Positions 46,530 to 56,529 of a DNA stretch of 64,000 nucleotides are shown piece by piece. Origin of the DNA: Saccharopolyspora gloriosae (lineage in GTDB: Bacteria > Actinomycetota > Actinomycetes > Mycobacteriales > Pseudonocardiaceae); contig NZ_CP059557.1 of NCBI RefSeq assembly GCF_022828475.1, positions 6,123,470 to 6,187,469 on the forward strand, written 5' to 3'. Under the pieces are notes generated by a model. The model made no database searches, was not told where the DNA came from, and saw nothing but the letters and a program-made list of their open reading frames with translations. Each line of letters starts with the position of its first letter. Position 1 is the stretch's first letter. The position numbers and the translations under genes are program-made.

Positions 46530-46564
46530 GCGGGTCCGGTCCGCGATTCGCGGACCGGACCCGC
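46530..46564 (-). terminator. Intra-operon hairpin between binding protein and permease genes
   Basis: GCGGGTCCGGTCCGCG pairs perfectly over 16 bp with its complement across a 3-nt loop, 12 bases past the binding-protein stop. There is no U-tract on the minus strand. It probably attenuates read-through or protects the upstream message, so that more binding protein than permease is made. Confidence 0.7.
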
Positions 46565-46576
46565 AGCAGTGTGGGA

Positions 46577-48208
46577 TCAGGGGTTGAGCTTGACCAGTTC
46601 CACGTCGAGCTTCCGGTCGAAGCTGACGTGCACGTCGCTGATCCGGTCCGAGTAGCCGGACTGGGCCTTCTGGTTCCACAGCGGGATCGAAGGCATGTCC
46701 TTGGCCAGGATGTTCTCCGCCTCGCGGTAGAGCCGCAGGCTCTCCTCCTCGGTCGGAGCCTGATCGGCCCGGCTCATCGCCGCGTCGAACTCGGGGCTGG
46801 AGTAGCGCATGTAGTTCGACGAAGCACCGGTGCGGTAGACCTTGCCCAGGAAGGTCTCGGCCGCCGGGTAGTCACCGAGCCAGCCGAACCGGAACGGGCC
46901 GGTGTGCGCGTTCTCGTCGTGCATCTTCAGGAACTCGGCGAACGTCGGCACCGGGTTGAACGCGCACTGCACACCGAGGTTGGTGTTGAGCTGGTTGCAG
47001 ATCGCTTCGACCCACTCCTTGTGCCCGCCGTCGGAGTTGGAGGTGATCGTCAGCGGACCGGGGAAGCCGCCCGCTTCGTCGAGCAGCTTCTTGGCTTCCT
47101 GCGGGTTGTACTCGCAGTACTGGCCGCAGCCACCGGACTCGTAACCCTTGATCGGGCCGCTGGGCACCCAGCCGGTCGCGGGCAGGTAGGAGCCCTCGAA
47201 GACGGTGTCGGTGATCTGCTTGCGGTCGATCGCCATCGACAGCGCGTGGCGGACGCGCGGGTCCTTGAGCTTCGGGTCGTACATGGGGAGCTGAAGCGCG
47301 TTGTTGCTCAGCACCTCCTTGTCCACGACCCGGTCCTGCAGATCGGTGCGCCACTTGTCGCCGACCAGCGCGGACGGCGGGACCTGGTCGACGAAGTCCA
47401 GGTTGCCCGAGACCAAGTCCTGGTAGGCGGTCTCCAGCTCGTTGTAGATGCGGAACTCGACGCCGCGGATCTGCGGCTTGTTCTGCCCCGCGTACTGGTC
47501 GTTGGCGACCAGCTTGATGTCGGTGTTCGGCTGCCGGGACTCGAACTTGAACGGCCCGTTGCCGATCGGGTGCTCCTCGAACGCCTTCGGGTCGGCGAAG
47601 AAGCTCTCCGGCATCGGTGAGAAGGCCGGGTAGCCGAGCATCGTCGGCCAGGTGGCGAACGGCGCGTCCAAGGTGACCGAGATGGTGTTGTCGTCCACGG
47701 CGCGCAGCCCGGACATCTCCTGGGCGGTCGGCTCCGGCGCCTCCTGCGGACCGGTGTCCCCGTCCGGGTCGGGCGGGCTGACCTGGTCGTATCCCTCGAC
47801 CTGCTCGAAGAAGGAGGTCGTGGACTGGCCGTTGGGCGCGTAGGCGGCGTAGTTCCAGGCCTTCACGAAGCTGTTCGCGGTGACCGGACTTCCGTCGTGG
47901 AAGGTCCAGCCCGGCTTCAGCTTGATGGTGAAGACCTTGTTGTCCTGGGTGTCGATCGACTCGGCGACCTCGTTGTACGGCTCGCTGGTCTCCGGTTCGT
48001 AGCCGACCAGCCCGGTGAACATCGCGTCGACGACGTTGCCTCCGCCGGTCTCGGTGGTGTTGGCGGGAACCAGCGGGTTCTCGGGCTCCGTGGAGTTGAC
48101 CGAGATGAAGCCCTCCTCGGTCGCACTGCCCCCGCCGCCGCAACCGCTGGCGAGCAGCCCGACCGCCAGCGGGACCGCCACACAGGCGGTCAAACGTCGC
48201 TTACGCAT
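46577..48208 (-). CDS. Oligopeptide-binding lipoprotein (SBP family 5)
   Basis: A 543-residue extracellular binding protein, first gene of the transporter operon. The lipoprotein signal is MRKRRLTACVAVPLAVGLLASGC, with Cys about 23 as the lipid anchor, followed by a Gly/Ser linker. The SBP_bac_5 fold is shown by NSTEPENPLVPANTTETGGG, FTIKLKPGWTFHDGSPVTANSFVKAWNYAAYAPNG (the family's signature loop) and RHALSMAIDRKQITDTVF. GGGAGGG precedes the ATG. It captures peptides for the permease; specificity cannot be predicted. Confidence 0.93.
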   Translation of the reverse strand: MRKRRLTACVAVPLAVGLLASGCGGGGSATEEGFISVNSTEPENPLVPANTTETGGGNVVDAMFTGLVGYEPETSEPYNEVAESIDTQDNKVFTIKLKPGWTFHDGSPVTANSFVKAWNYAAYAPNGQSTTSFFEQVEGYDQVSPPDPDGDTGPQEAPEPTAQEMSGLRAVDDNTISVTLDAPFATWPTMLGYPAFSPMPESFFADPKAFEEHPIGNGPFKFESRQPNTDIKLVANDQYAGQNKPQIRGVEFRIYNELETAYQDLVSGNLDFVDQVPPSALVGDKWRTDLQDRVVDKEVLSNNALQLPMYDPKLKDPRVRHALSMAIDRKQITDTVFEGSYLPATGWVPSGPIKGYESGGCGQYCEYNPQEAKKLLDEAGGFPGPLTITSNSDGGHKEWVEAICNQLNTNLGVQCAFNPVPTFAEFLKMHDENAHTGPFRFGWLGDYPAAETFLGKVYRTGASSNYMRYSSPEFDAAMSRADQAPTEEESLRLYREAENILAKDMPSIPLWNQKAQSGYSDRISDVHVSFDRKLDVELVKLNP

Positions 48209-48331
48209 CAATACCCTCCCACTTCCACCCCTGCCCCGAGGACGATTCTTGGGGGCATCGCGCACGACGGAGTTGTTCACCGTCGCGATAGACGAGCGTA
48301 AACATATGTGAGAAACCCTCACCTGCGTTGC

Positions 48332-48350
48332 TCTGTCACAAATCTGTCAC
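48332..48350 (-). promoter_or_regulatory. Direct repeats in the transporter operon upstream region
   Basis: GTGACAGA occurs twice on the minus strand (48350-48343 and 48339-48332) with an 11-bp period, one helical turn. It lies about 125 bp before the binding-protein start. This spacing fits a regulator binding one face of the DNA; the promoter itself was not located with confidence. Confidence 0.4.
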
Positions 48351-48370
48351 TTTCTGGTTCGATCCAGAAA
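48351..48370 (-). terminator. Weak hairpin after the ppx gene
   Basis: TTTCTGG pairs with CCAGAAA across a 6-nt loop, 45 bases past the ppx stop. The stem is short (7 bp), so termination may be inefficient. Confidence 0.4.
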
Positions 48371-48414
48371 CCACGCTATCCACAGCCCGGAGGCGGGCGA
48401 CCACACTGTGAGAA

Positions 48415-49368
48415 CTAGCTGATAGACAGCGCGATTCCGTCGAGGATGTCGTGCTCTGAGACGGCGATCGCGCGGATCCCGGCGCGTTCGGCCAGCTCAT
48501 CGGCGATGACCTTGACGACGAGCGCTCCGCCGCTGATCACGTCGACTCTCCCCGGATGCATGGAACCGATCGCGGCACGTTCTTCATGAGTCATCGTCAA
48601 CAGCTCCGAAGTCGTTTCTTCGAGCTGTTTCTGGGATAAACGGGAAAGGTGAATTGCGACTGGATCGTAATCGGGCAAGTTCTGTGCTATTGCGGACAGC
48701 GTGGTGACGGTCCCGGCCACTCCGACCCAGGTTCGGGCACCCGAGGCGTCGACCGCCGCGAACGCCTCGTCCAAGATTCCGCGGGCCACCCGCTCGGCCT
48801 CGGCGACGTCCTGTTCGGACGGCGGATCGGTGTGCAGGCAGCGTTCGGTGAGCCGCACGCAGCCGATGTCGGCGGAGTGGGCGGCCGCGATCTCGGCCCG
48901 CGCCCCGTCCCAGCTGCCCACGACCAGCTCGGTCGAGCCGCCGCCCACGTCGGTGACCACGAACGGGCCGTCGGACGGGTCGAAGTCGCCCACCGCGCCG
49001 ATGAACGACAGCCGCGCCTCATCATCGCCGGTGATCACCTCGGCGTCCACGCCGAGCGTGTCCCGGACCATCGAGAAGAAGTCCTCGCGGTTCGCCGCGT
49101 CGCGAGTGGCGGAGGTGGCGACCATCCGGACCCGCTCCACGCCCTTGCGCCGCGTGATCGCGGCGTAGTCGACGAGCGCCGCGCGGGTGCGCTCCAGCGC
49201 TTCCTCGTTGAGCTTGCCGGTCGCGTCCACGCCCTGGCCGAGCCGCACCACGCGCATTTCGCGGTGCACGTCGCGCAGGTCGTGAACACCGTCGAAGCTC
49301 GTGGTCACGTCTGCCACCAGCAGCCGGATCGAGTTCGTTCCGCAGTCGATCGCGGCCACCCGGGACAT
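48415..49368 (-). CDS. ppx: Exopolyphosphatase / guanosine pentaphosphate phosphohydrolase (Ppx/GppA)
   Basis: A 317-residue protein of the ASKHA ATPase-like fold that hydrolyses polyphosphate or pppGpp. It shows AAIDCGTNSIRLLVADV (phosphate 1), FVVTDVGGGSTELVVGSW (phosphate 2) and WVGVAGTVTTLSAIAQ (adenosine-like loop). It is the short actinobacterial form without the HD domain. AAGGAG precedes the ATG. The position beyond DUF501, ftsB and eno corresponds to Rv1026 in M. tuberculosis. A stretch near codons 235-255 has less GC-rich codons, including one TTA (plus-strand bases around 48637-48639). Confidence 0.9.
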   Translation of the reverse strand: MSRVAAIDCGTNSIRLLVADVTTSFDGVHDLRDVHREMRVVRLGQGVDATGKLNEEALERTRAALVDYAAITRRKGVERVRMVATSATRDAANREDFFSMVRDTLGVDAEVITGDDEARLSFIGAVGDFDPSDGPFVVTDVGGGSTELVVGSWDGARAEIAAAHSADIGCVRLTERCLHTDPPSEQDVAEAERVARGILDEAFAAVDASGARTWVGVAGTVTTLSAIAQNLPDYDPVAIHLSRLSQKQLEETTSELLTMTHEERAAIGSMHPGRVDVISGGALVVKVIADELAERAGIRAIAVSEHDILDGIALSIS

Positions 49369-49605
49369 GGGTACTCCTTGCTCTGGTCCGTGCTTCCGGG
49401 CCGGCACGCCGACCCGTTCCTCGATCGGCGACCACGCTAGCGGCTGCCCCGAATCGATGTACGCGGACTCACCGATGGCGTGTCGGCCCCACCGGCCTGC
49501 AAGATCGTCATCGACCAGGGCGAACGTCGGCGACTCCTGCGCGGGCGGGTTTCTCAGCCCCGGCGGCGCGACTCCGGGGCGAGCTTCGATCACCTGATCG
49601 GATGA

Positions 49606-51357
49606 TCACGAGGCGGGCTTGAACTCCGCGGGAACCTCGCAGGGCTCAAGCGGGCCGGATGCCGCGGACTCCACGAACACGACCTCGCCGGGCACCGCCG
49701 CGTGCGGATCGGTGGTCCCGGGTTCCAGCCGGGCGCCCGCGGATTCGGCTTGCTCGCGGGGAACGAACCGGCCCTCGTCGAGGTCGGTCGCCGCGCACCG
49801 GGACGGCACCGGCGAACCGGTCTCCGACGTCGTCGGAGTGCTCGGCTCGGTCGAAGTCGCGCCATGGCCCGACGGCTCTGGAGCCGGACTCACCGAGGAC
49901 GCCGGCGGTTCCGAAGCGGTCGGAGTGCCGGCCGGTTCCGAGCTCGGCGCCGCCTCGGACGGGGGCTTCGCGGAGTCCGTCGAAGCGGGCGGAACCGGCT
50001 GTGATCCGGACGATTCGGGCTGCTGCGACCCCGGCGGCGTCGTGGCCGAACCTGACGGCTCCGGCGCGCTCGACGACGGCGGCGCTTCGGAAGCCGGCGG
50101 TCCGGACTGCGGCGGAACGCTGGTCGACGGCGGAGCATCGGACGCGGGCGGAGCGTCCGAGGACGGCGGCCGTTCAGCGGACGATGTTCCCTCGTGCGCG
50201 GGCTGCTGGCTCGACGAGACGTCCGGGGCCTCCGATCCGGGCGGCAGCGCCGGGTCCGCGTCCGGAGGCGGCGCGACCTCGGACCCTGCGGCCTCCGGCG
50301 GACGCACCGCATCCGCACCGGGCACCGGTTCGTCGTTCACCGATCCACCCGAAGCCCCGGGCCACGTGGGGCGCACATCTCCCGCCGGTTCCGGCGGCGC
50401 CGCCGCGGGCGACGGCGGCGTCAACGCCGACGCTCCCGAATCGAAGTCCTCCGGCGAGGCGGCCACCGGCTCCTCCGGGCGCGCGGCGGGCAACCGGCTG
50501 CCCGCCAGCACGTCGCGATCGTCGACCTCCGGCAGCGGCTCCACCGGCAGCGGGAACGCGCCGCCCGCGTAGGCGTCCGCCCAGCGCAGCACCGTGCGCA
50601 CGTAGTCGTCGGAGTGGTTGTAGCGGAACACCGCCTCGGCGAGCGCGCGCGGCTCCCGCAGGTCGGCGTCGCCGTCGCAGAGGTACGCGCCCGAGGTGGC
50701 CGCCGCGTCGTGCACGTTGTGCGGGCTGAGCTCGCCGTCGTCGTTGCCGTCGATGGCGTACTTGTTCCAGGTGGCCGGGATGAACTGCATGGCACCGACG
50801 GCGCGGTCCCACACGGGGTCGCCGTCCAAGCTGCCGCCGTCGGTGTCCGGAATGGCCGCGACGCCGGGACCACCGCTGAGCCGCGGCCCGAGGATCGCCG
50901 CGGCGGTGGTGCCGTTGACGTCGATGTTCCCGCCGCGGGCGTGCCCGGATTCGATGCGGCCGATGGAGGCGAGCACCGACCAGTGCACCCTGCAGCCGGG
51001 GTGGGATCCGGCGAGCCGATCGGCCGCGCCGACGTAGGCGGCCATCATCGGTTCCGGGATGTCCAGGCGTCCACGCGGCGCGTCGTCCGGCGGGCCGGGC
51101 ATCCGCTGCGGTCGTCCGACGAGGTCGAGCAGGTGCTCGCCGGGTTCTTCGGTCTGCGGAAGATGCCCGCTCGCGCCGTAGAGGCCGCCGCCGTCCGGAG
51201 AGGACTCGGCGCGGCCGTCGCGCACGGTGGGCGGCGGCAGTGAGAGCAAGGTGCTGGATGCGGCTACGAGGAGCAGCGTGGGGGTGAGCGCGGTCGCCGC
51301 GCGCCACCTGCGCCGATTTCGGCGACGAGCGGTGGGACGGGTGCTGCGAACTGCCAC
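49606..51357 (-). CDS. Secreted lytic transglycosylase with long Pro/Ser-rich C-terminus
   Basis: A 583-residue exported enzyme. A basic N-terminus and a hydrophobic stretch (AATALTPTLLLVAASSTLLSL) form the signal. Residues 100-275 are an SLT/MltB-type domain: WSVLASIGRIESGHARGG with the catalytic Glu, then DRAVGAMQFIPATWNKYAIDGNDDGELSPHNVHDAAATSGAYLC. The DGNDDGELSP loop resembles a calcium-binding loop. After it, about 300 residues of Pro, Ser, Ala and Glu probably span the wall, ending in a short domain with two Cys. The GTG start follows GGAGGAACC. It cuts peptidoglycan between MurNAc and GlcNAc, by family. Confidence 0.88.
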   Translation of the reverse strand: MAVRSTRPTARRRNRRRWRAATALTPTLLLVAASSTLLSLPPPTVRDGRAESSPDGGGLYGASGHLPQTEEPGEHLLDLVGRPQRMPGPPDDAPRGRLDIPEPMMAAYVGAADRLAGSHPGCRVHWSVLASIGRIESGHARGGNIDVNGTTAAAILGPRLSGGPGVAAIPDTDGGSLDGDPVWDRAVGAMQFIPATWNKYAIDGNDDGELSPHNVHDAAATSGAYLCDGDADLREPRALAEAVFRYNHSDDYVRTVLRWADAYAGGAFPLPVEPLPEVDDRDVLAGSRLPAARPEEPVAASPEDFDSGASALTPPSPAAAPPEPAGDVRPTWPGASGGSVNDEPVPGADAVRPPEAAGSEVAPPPDADPALPPGSEAPDVSSSQQPAHEGTSSAERPPSSDAPPASDAPPSTSVPPQSGPPASEAPPSSSAPEPSGSATTPPGSQQPESSGSQPVPPASTDSAKPPSEAAPSSEPAGTPTASEPPASSVSPAPEPSGHGATSTEPSTPTTSETGSPVPSRCAATDLDEGRFVPREQAESAGARLEPGTTDPHAAVPGEVVFVESAASGPLEPCEVPAEFKPAS

Positions 51358-51624
51358 GGTTCCTCCAGTGCCCCCACGAGATCGTCCGCACTCGGGCATC
51401 GCCCCAGCGTTGGATCCGTCACCACCGTGGCACGAAGCGACGCGTTACGACTCTCGCGCTCACTCCATCGGGTGGCATTAATAGCAGGTTCGATCATGCG
51501 CTGTGATCGATCCTGAATGATCGAGCTACTTGGATCACGATGGAGCGGATCTCCGCTCGGGCGCTCATCGCCCGCGAGATCACGCGGCTACTCCTCGGTA
51601 GTCATCTGCCCTACGCTGCTCCGC

Positions 51625-53307
51625 ATGATGCTCAGCGGCGAGCCTCGCTCCAGCAGCCCCGGCACCGTGGACCCGGACACCGGACGCTGGTCCACCCACC
51701 GCGTGACGAACCAACCGCCTCCCCTGGACGACTTCGACCCGCTGGCCTGCGACCCGGCGCTGCACGACGCGATCACCCGCTACGCCGGGGCCGAAGCGCT
51801 CGCCGGACTGCGCCTGCTCGCCGCCGAATCCGGGTCGGCCACCGTCCGCGAGCACGGCCGCGCCGCCAACGACAACCCGCCCGTGCTGCGCACCCACGAC
51901 CGCTACGGCAATCGCGCCGACGAGGTCGACTTCCACCCGTCCTGGCACCGGCTGATGGAACGCGCCGTCCACCACGGCCTGCACGCCGCCCCGTGGGCGC
52001 CCGACGCCGGCCCCGGCGCGCACGCCCGCCGCGCCGCCGGTTTCTACCTCTGGTCGCAGGCCGAGGCCGGGCACGGCTGTCCGATCTCGATGACCTTCGC
52101 CGCCGTCCCCGCGCTGCGACACTCCCCGACGCTGGCCCAGCAGTACGAACCGGGACTGCGCTCCACGACCTACGACTTCGGGTTGCGGCCCGCCGCGAAC
52201 AAGGCCGGGCTGCTGGCAGGCATGTCGATGACGGAGAAGCAGGGCGGCTCCGACGTCCGCGCCAACAGCACTGCGGCCGAACCGCTCGCCGACGGCACCT
52301 ACCGGCTCACCGGGCACAAGTGGTTCACCTCAGCGCCGATGAACGACCTGTTCCTCACCTTGGCGCACACCGCGGGAGGGCTGAGCTGCTTCGTGCTCCC
52401 CCGCGTGCTGCCCGATGGCAGGCGCAACGAGATCCGGCTGCAACGGCTCAAGGACAAGCTCGGCAACAAGTCCAACGCCTCCGCCGAACTCGAATACACC
52501 GGCGCGCTCGGACACCTCGTCGGCGAAGAGGGCCGCGGGGTGCGCTGCATCATCGAGATGGTGTCGATGACGCGGCTGGACTGCGTGCTCGGTTCGGCGG
52601 CGAACATGCGGATCGCGCTGTCCGAAGCCGCCCACCACGCCCGGCACCGCAGCGCGTTCGGCGCACCGTTGGCCGACGCGCCGCTGATGCGGGCGGTGCT
52701 GACCGACCTGGCGCTGGAGTCGGAAGCGGCGACGACACTGGCGTTGCGGCTCGCGGCTGCGGTCGACGGGCAGGCCGACCCGGCCGAGCGCGCACTGCTG
52801 CGGTTGGCGCTGCCCGCCGCGAAGTTCCACGTGTGCAAGCGCGCCTCGACCGCGGTCGCCGAAGCGCTGGAATGCCTCGGCGGCAACGGTTACGTCGAGG
52901 AATCAGGGCTGCCGCGGCTCTACCGGGAAGCGCCGCTGATGTCGATCTGGGAGGGCTCCGGCAACGTCACCTCGCTGGACGTGCTGCGCGCACTGGAGAA
53001 GCAGCCCGAATCGGCGGCGGCGCTGCTCACCGAGCTCGACTCGGCTCGGGGCTGCGACGCCCGTTACGACGAGGCGCTGGTGCGGCTGCGCGCGGAACTC
53101 GCCGCGCCGAGCCCCGTGCGCGCCCGGCGGCTGGCCGAGCTGATCGCGTTGACCTTGCAGGCCGCGCTGCTGCTCAAGCACGCTCCGAACGCGGTCGCGG
53201 ACGCCTTCGTGGCGACCCGGCTGGTGCCGGACACCGGGCGTTCGTTCGGCACCATTCCGGACGGTCTCGGTGTCAGCCTGCTCGACCGGATCACGCCGGC
53301 GACCTGA
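51625..53307 (+). CDS. Acyl-CoA dehydrogenase, AidB-like
   Basis: A 560-residue flavoprotein. The start at MMLSGEPRSSS is the first in a run that fits the long AidB-type N-terminus (STHRVTNQPPPLDDFDPLACDPALHDAI). Signatures are MSMTEKQGGSDVRANSTAA (FAD and substrate loop), YRLTGHKWFTSAPMNDLFL and FHVCKRASTAVAEALECLGGNGYVEESGLPRLYREAPLMSIWEGSGN, in which the E in RLYREAP is near the expected catalytic Glu. E. coli AidB protects DNA during alkylation stress; the actinobacterial role is not known. It is divergent from the transglycosylase gene. Confidence 0.9.
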   Translation: MMLSGEPRSSSPGTVDPDTGRWSTHRVTNQPPPLDDFDPLACDPALHDAITRYAGAEALAGLRLLAAESGSATVREHGRAANDNPPVLRTHDRYGNRADEVDFHPSWHRLMERAVHHGLHAAPWAPDAGPGAHARRAAGFYLWSQAEAGHGCPISMTFAAVPALRHSPTLAQQYEPGLRSTTYDFGLRPAANKAGLLAGMSMTEKQGGSDVRANSTAAEPLADGTYRLTGHKWFTSAPMNDLFLTLAHTAGGLSCFVLPRVLPDGRRNEIRLQRLKDKLGNKSNASAELEYTGALGHLVGEEGRGVRCIIEMVSMTRLDCVLGSAANMRIALSEAAHHARHRSAFGAPLADAPLMRAVLTDLALESEAATTLALRLAAAVDGQADPAERALLRLALPAAKFHVCKRASTAVAEALECLGGNGYVEESGLPRLYREAPLMSIWEGSGNVTSLDVLRALEKQPESAAALLTELDSARGCDARYDEALVRLRAELAAPSPVRARRLAELIALTLQAALLLKHAPNAVADAFVATRLVPDTGRSFGTIPDGLGVSLLDRITPAT

Positions 53308-53342
53308 TCACGCGTCGTGCGCCGTCATGGCCGCTGTGGCGT

Positions 53343-53846
53343 TCACCGACCGAGATCGGTGCCGGGCTGCTTCTCCGGCCAGCGGCTCTCGATGATCTCC
53401 AGCGCCTCGTCGCCGAACGGGTTCACGCCCGGCCCCTTGGCCAGCGAATGCGCCACGTGGACGTGCAGGCACTTCACCCGGTCCGGCATGCCGCCCGCGG
53501 TGACCTGGGTGCCCAGGGACTCGATCGCGTCCCGTTCCGCCAGGTAGGAGTCGTGCGCCTCGCGGTAGCGCCGCGCCAGCTCCGGGTCCTCGGCGAGCCG
53601 GTCCTGCATTTCCCGCATCAGGCCTTCTGCCTCCAGCGTGGAGCAGTGGCCCGTCAACCTCGGCGAGGTCAAGTAGTACAAGGTCGGGAACGGAGTGCCG
53701 TCCTCCAGCCGCGGGTTGGTCTGCACGACGGCGGGCTCCCCCGCCGCGTCGCGCGCCGCGACCGCGCGCAGACCGCGCGGCGGCCTGCCCAGCTGGCGGG
53801 CGATGCTGTCCCGGTCGCTCGCGGCGACCGTCGAAGTGTTGATCAC
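53343..53846 (-). CDS. DUF501 family protein
   Basis: A 167-residue protein of the conserved DUF501 family. The N-terminal DRDSIARQLGRPPRGLRAVAARDAAGEPAVVQTNPRLEDGTPFPTLYYLTSPRL block and GGMPDRVKCLHVHVAHSLAKGPGVNPFGDEAL are characteristic, with the HVH and Cys residues a plausible metal site. Function is unknown, but the gene is regularly found between the ftsB-like gene and ppx in actinobacteria. The GTG start lies one base past the stop of the ftsB-like gene. Confidence 0.88.
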   Translation of the reverse strand: MINTSTVAASDRDSIARQLGRPPRGLRAVAARDAAGEPAVVQTNPRLEDGTPFPTLYYLTSPRLTGHCSTLEAEGLMREMQDRLAEDPELARRYREAHDSYLAERDAIESLGTQVTAGGMPDRVKCLHVHVAHSLAKGPGVNPFGDEALEIIESRWPEKQPGTDLGR

Positions 53847-53847
53847 G

Positions 53848-54399
53848 TCAGTTCCCTGTCAGCGACTTCCACAGATCCGAATACCAGGCATCCTCGTCCT
53901 CCGGCGCCGGAGTCGCGGGCGGCGTCGTCGGCCTGCCGGGCAGTTCCACGATGTACGGCGTCTCGCCGGGCCGGACGTAACCCAGCCGCGAGCGGGCCTC
54001 CGTTTCCACCCGCTCCGGGTCGGAAAGCTGCTCCTTGCGCATTTCCAGTTCCCGCACCTGCTGGGTGAGCTCGGCGTGGTGCTGCTCCTTCGCGGCCAGT
54101 TCGCCGCGCTGGCTCAAGTAGGTGCGCAGCGGCACGGACACGCTCAGCGCCATCGCGCACAGCAACAGCGCCAGCAGCGCCGCGCGCCTGGTCGACGACA
54201 GCTTGAACGCGCCCGCCGTCTCCGAGCGGGACTTGTTCTTCGGCCGCGGCCGGGACCCCGTTTGGGCTCCCGGCCGCGTCCCGGACCGCTTCGCAGGGGT
54301 CTGCGCATCCGAACGACGCTTCGCGCCGTTCCCGCGCGTCGAGGAGGTCGTGCCTCCCCGACGGCGCTGCTGTCGATCAGAAGATCGCCCGCTCGGCAT
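53848..54399 (-). CDS. Septum formation initiator, FtsB/DivIC-like
   Basis: A 183-residue bitopic membrane protein of cell division. A basic, Arg/Lys-rich cytoplasmic tail of about 70 residues precedes one membrane helix (RAALLALLLCAMALSVSVPL). Next is a periplasmic-side coiled coil (LSQRGELAAKEQHHAELTQQVRELEMRKEQLSD) and the DivIC end motif RVETEARSRLGYVRPGETPYIV. The extracellular C-terminus is Pro-rich. It would join the FtsQ-FtsL complex. The ATG is preferred to a GTG three codons upstream. The gene lies 56 bases after eno and is followed directly by DUF501, as in M. tuberculosis (Rv1024). Confidence 0.88.
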   Translation of the reverse strand: MPSGRSSDRQQRRRGGTTSSTRGNGAKRRSDAQTPAKRSGTRPGAQTGSRPRPKNKSRSETAGAFKLSSTRRAALLALLLCAMALSVSVPLRTYLSQRGELAAKEQHHAELTQQVRELEMRKEQLSDPERVETEARSRLGYVRPGETPYIVELPGRPTTPPATPAPEDEDAWYSDLWKSLTGN

Positions 54400-54455
54400 C
54401 GTCCGCACCTGTCGTCGTGGTCACCCGGCCGTTACGACCGCTGGTGACCAGGATG

Positions 54456-55838
<1,383 letters not shown>

Positions 55839-56008
55839 CTATCGGTGGCCTCCAGGGCGACGCGGCCGAGTTGGTGTGTCGTGCGCCCCGTTGATCAGGA
55901 TCGATCAGGTCGCCACGGGGCGTGATCACCACATGCTGAGATGATGGTCGATAACATCCGCTCGGACGTCGAGGAACACCGGGGGCGGCACGTACCGTTG
56001 TCCGGGTC

Positions 56009-56386
56009 ATGAGCAGCGAAGGCACTGTTGAAGCGTTCCGCCGGGCGGAGAGCCTGGTAGCCCAGCGCCGCCCCTGGGAAGCTCTCCGCGCCCTGCAACC
56101 CGTACTCGACATCGCCGAGGACAAGCCCTCCGTGCAGCTGCTGCTCGGCAGGGCTTACCTGTTCTCCGCCCAGTTCCGCCGGGCCGAGACCGCGTTCCTG
56201 CGGGTGATCGAACTCGACCCGTCCGATCATTACGCCCGGCTGATCCTCGGCCGCACGTTGCAGCGGCAGGGCAGGCTCGAGGAGGCCCGCAGCCAGCTGA
56301 AGATGGCGACGGCGATGAACCCGGCCCCCGCGTACCAGGAGGCGCTGGGCGAGATCAACGCCAGGCTCGCCACCCGCAACACCTGA
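56009..56386 (+). CDS. Small tetratricopeptide-repeat protein
   Basis: A 125-residue cytoplasmic protein. Three TPR units can be traced: EAFRRAESLVAQRRPWEALRALQPVLDI, KPSVQLLLGRAYLFSAQFRRAETAFLRVIELDP and HYARLILGRTLQRQGRLEEARSQLKMATAMNP, with canonical Gly/Ala/Pro positions. It must serve protein-protein binding; the partner is unknown. It is divergent from eno, with about 266 bp between them. Confidence 0.85.
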   Translation: MSSEGTVEAFRRAESLVAQRRPWEALRALQPVLDIAEDKPSVQLLLGRAYLFSAQFRRAETAFLRVIELDPSDHYARLILGRTLQRQGRLEEARSQLKMATAMNPAPAYQEALGEINARLATRNT

Positions 56387-56419
56387 CGAAGGCTCCCGCA
56401 CCACCCCGGCAACCTGGAG

Positions 56420-56495
56420 TGAACGTCTCCTTTGCCGGTCGGAGCGGCCGAAGGGGCCATTCACTCCAGCGCTCCACCAGTCCCCTTCGACCGGT
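56420..56495 (+). repeat. GTGAA...TTCAC terminator-like repeat, copy 2
   Basis: GTGAACG (56420-56426) and the TTCAC end at 56465 close an imperfect hairpin containing CCTTTGCCGGTCG/CGGCCGAAGG. GTCCCCTTCGACCGG follows at 56481-56495. The same parts in the same order occur at 26174-26258. It lies 34 bases past the TPR gene stop and probably acts as its terminator. Confidence 0.6.
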
Positions 56496-56529
56496 GGGAG
56501 CGGGTGGAGGATTCATCTGGCTCTGCGGT

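Noticed and set aside
49659-50729. Several long plus-strand frames within 49.6-50.7 kb
   Set aside because: Shadows of the Pro/Ser-rich tail of the transglycosylase gene; its low-complexity codons leave the other frames open.
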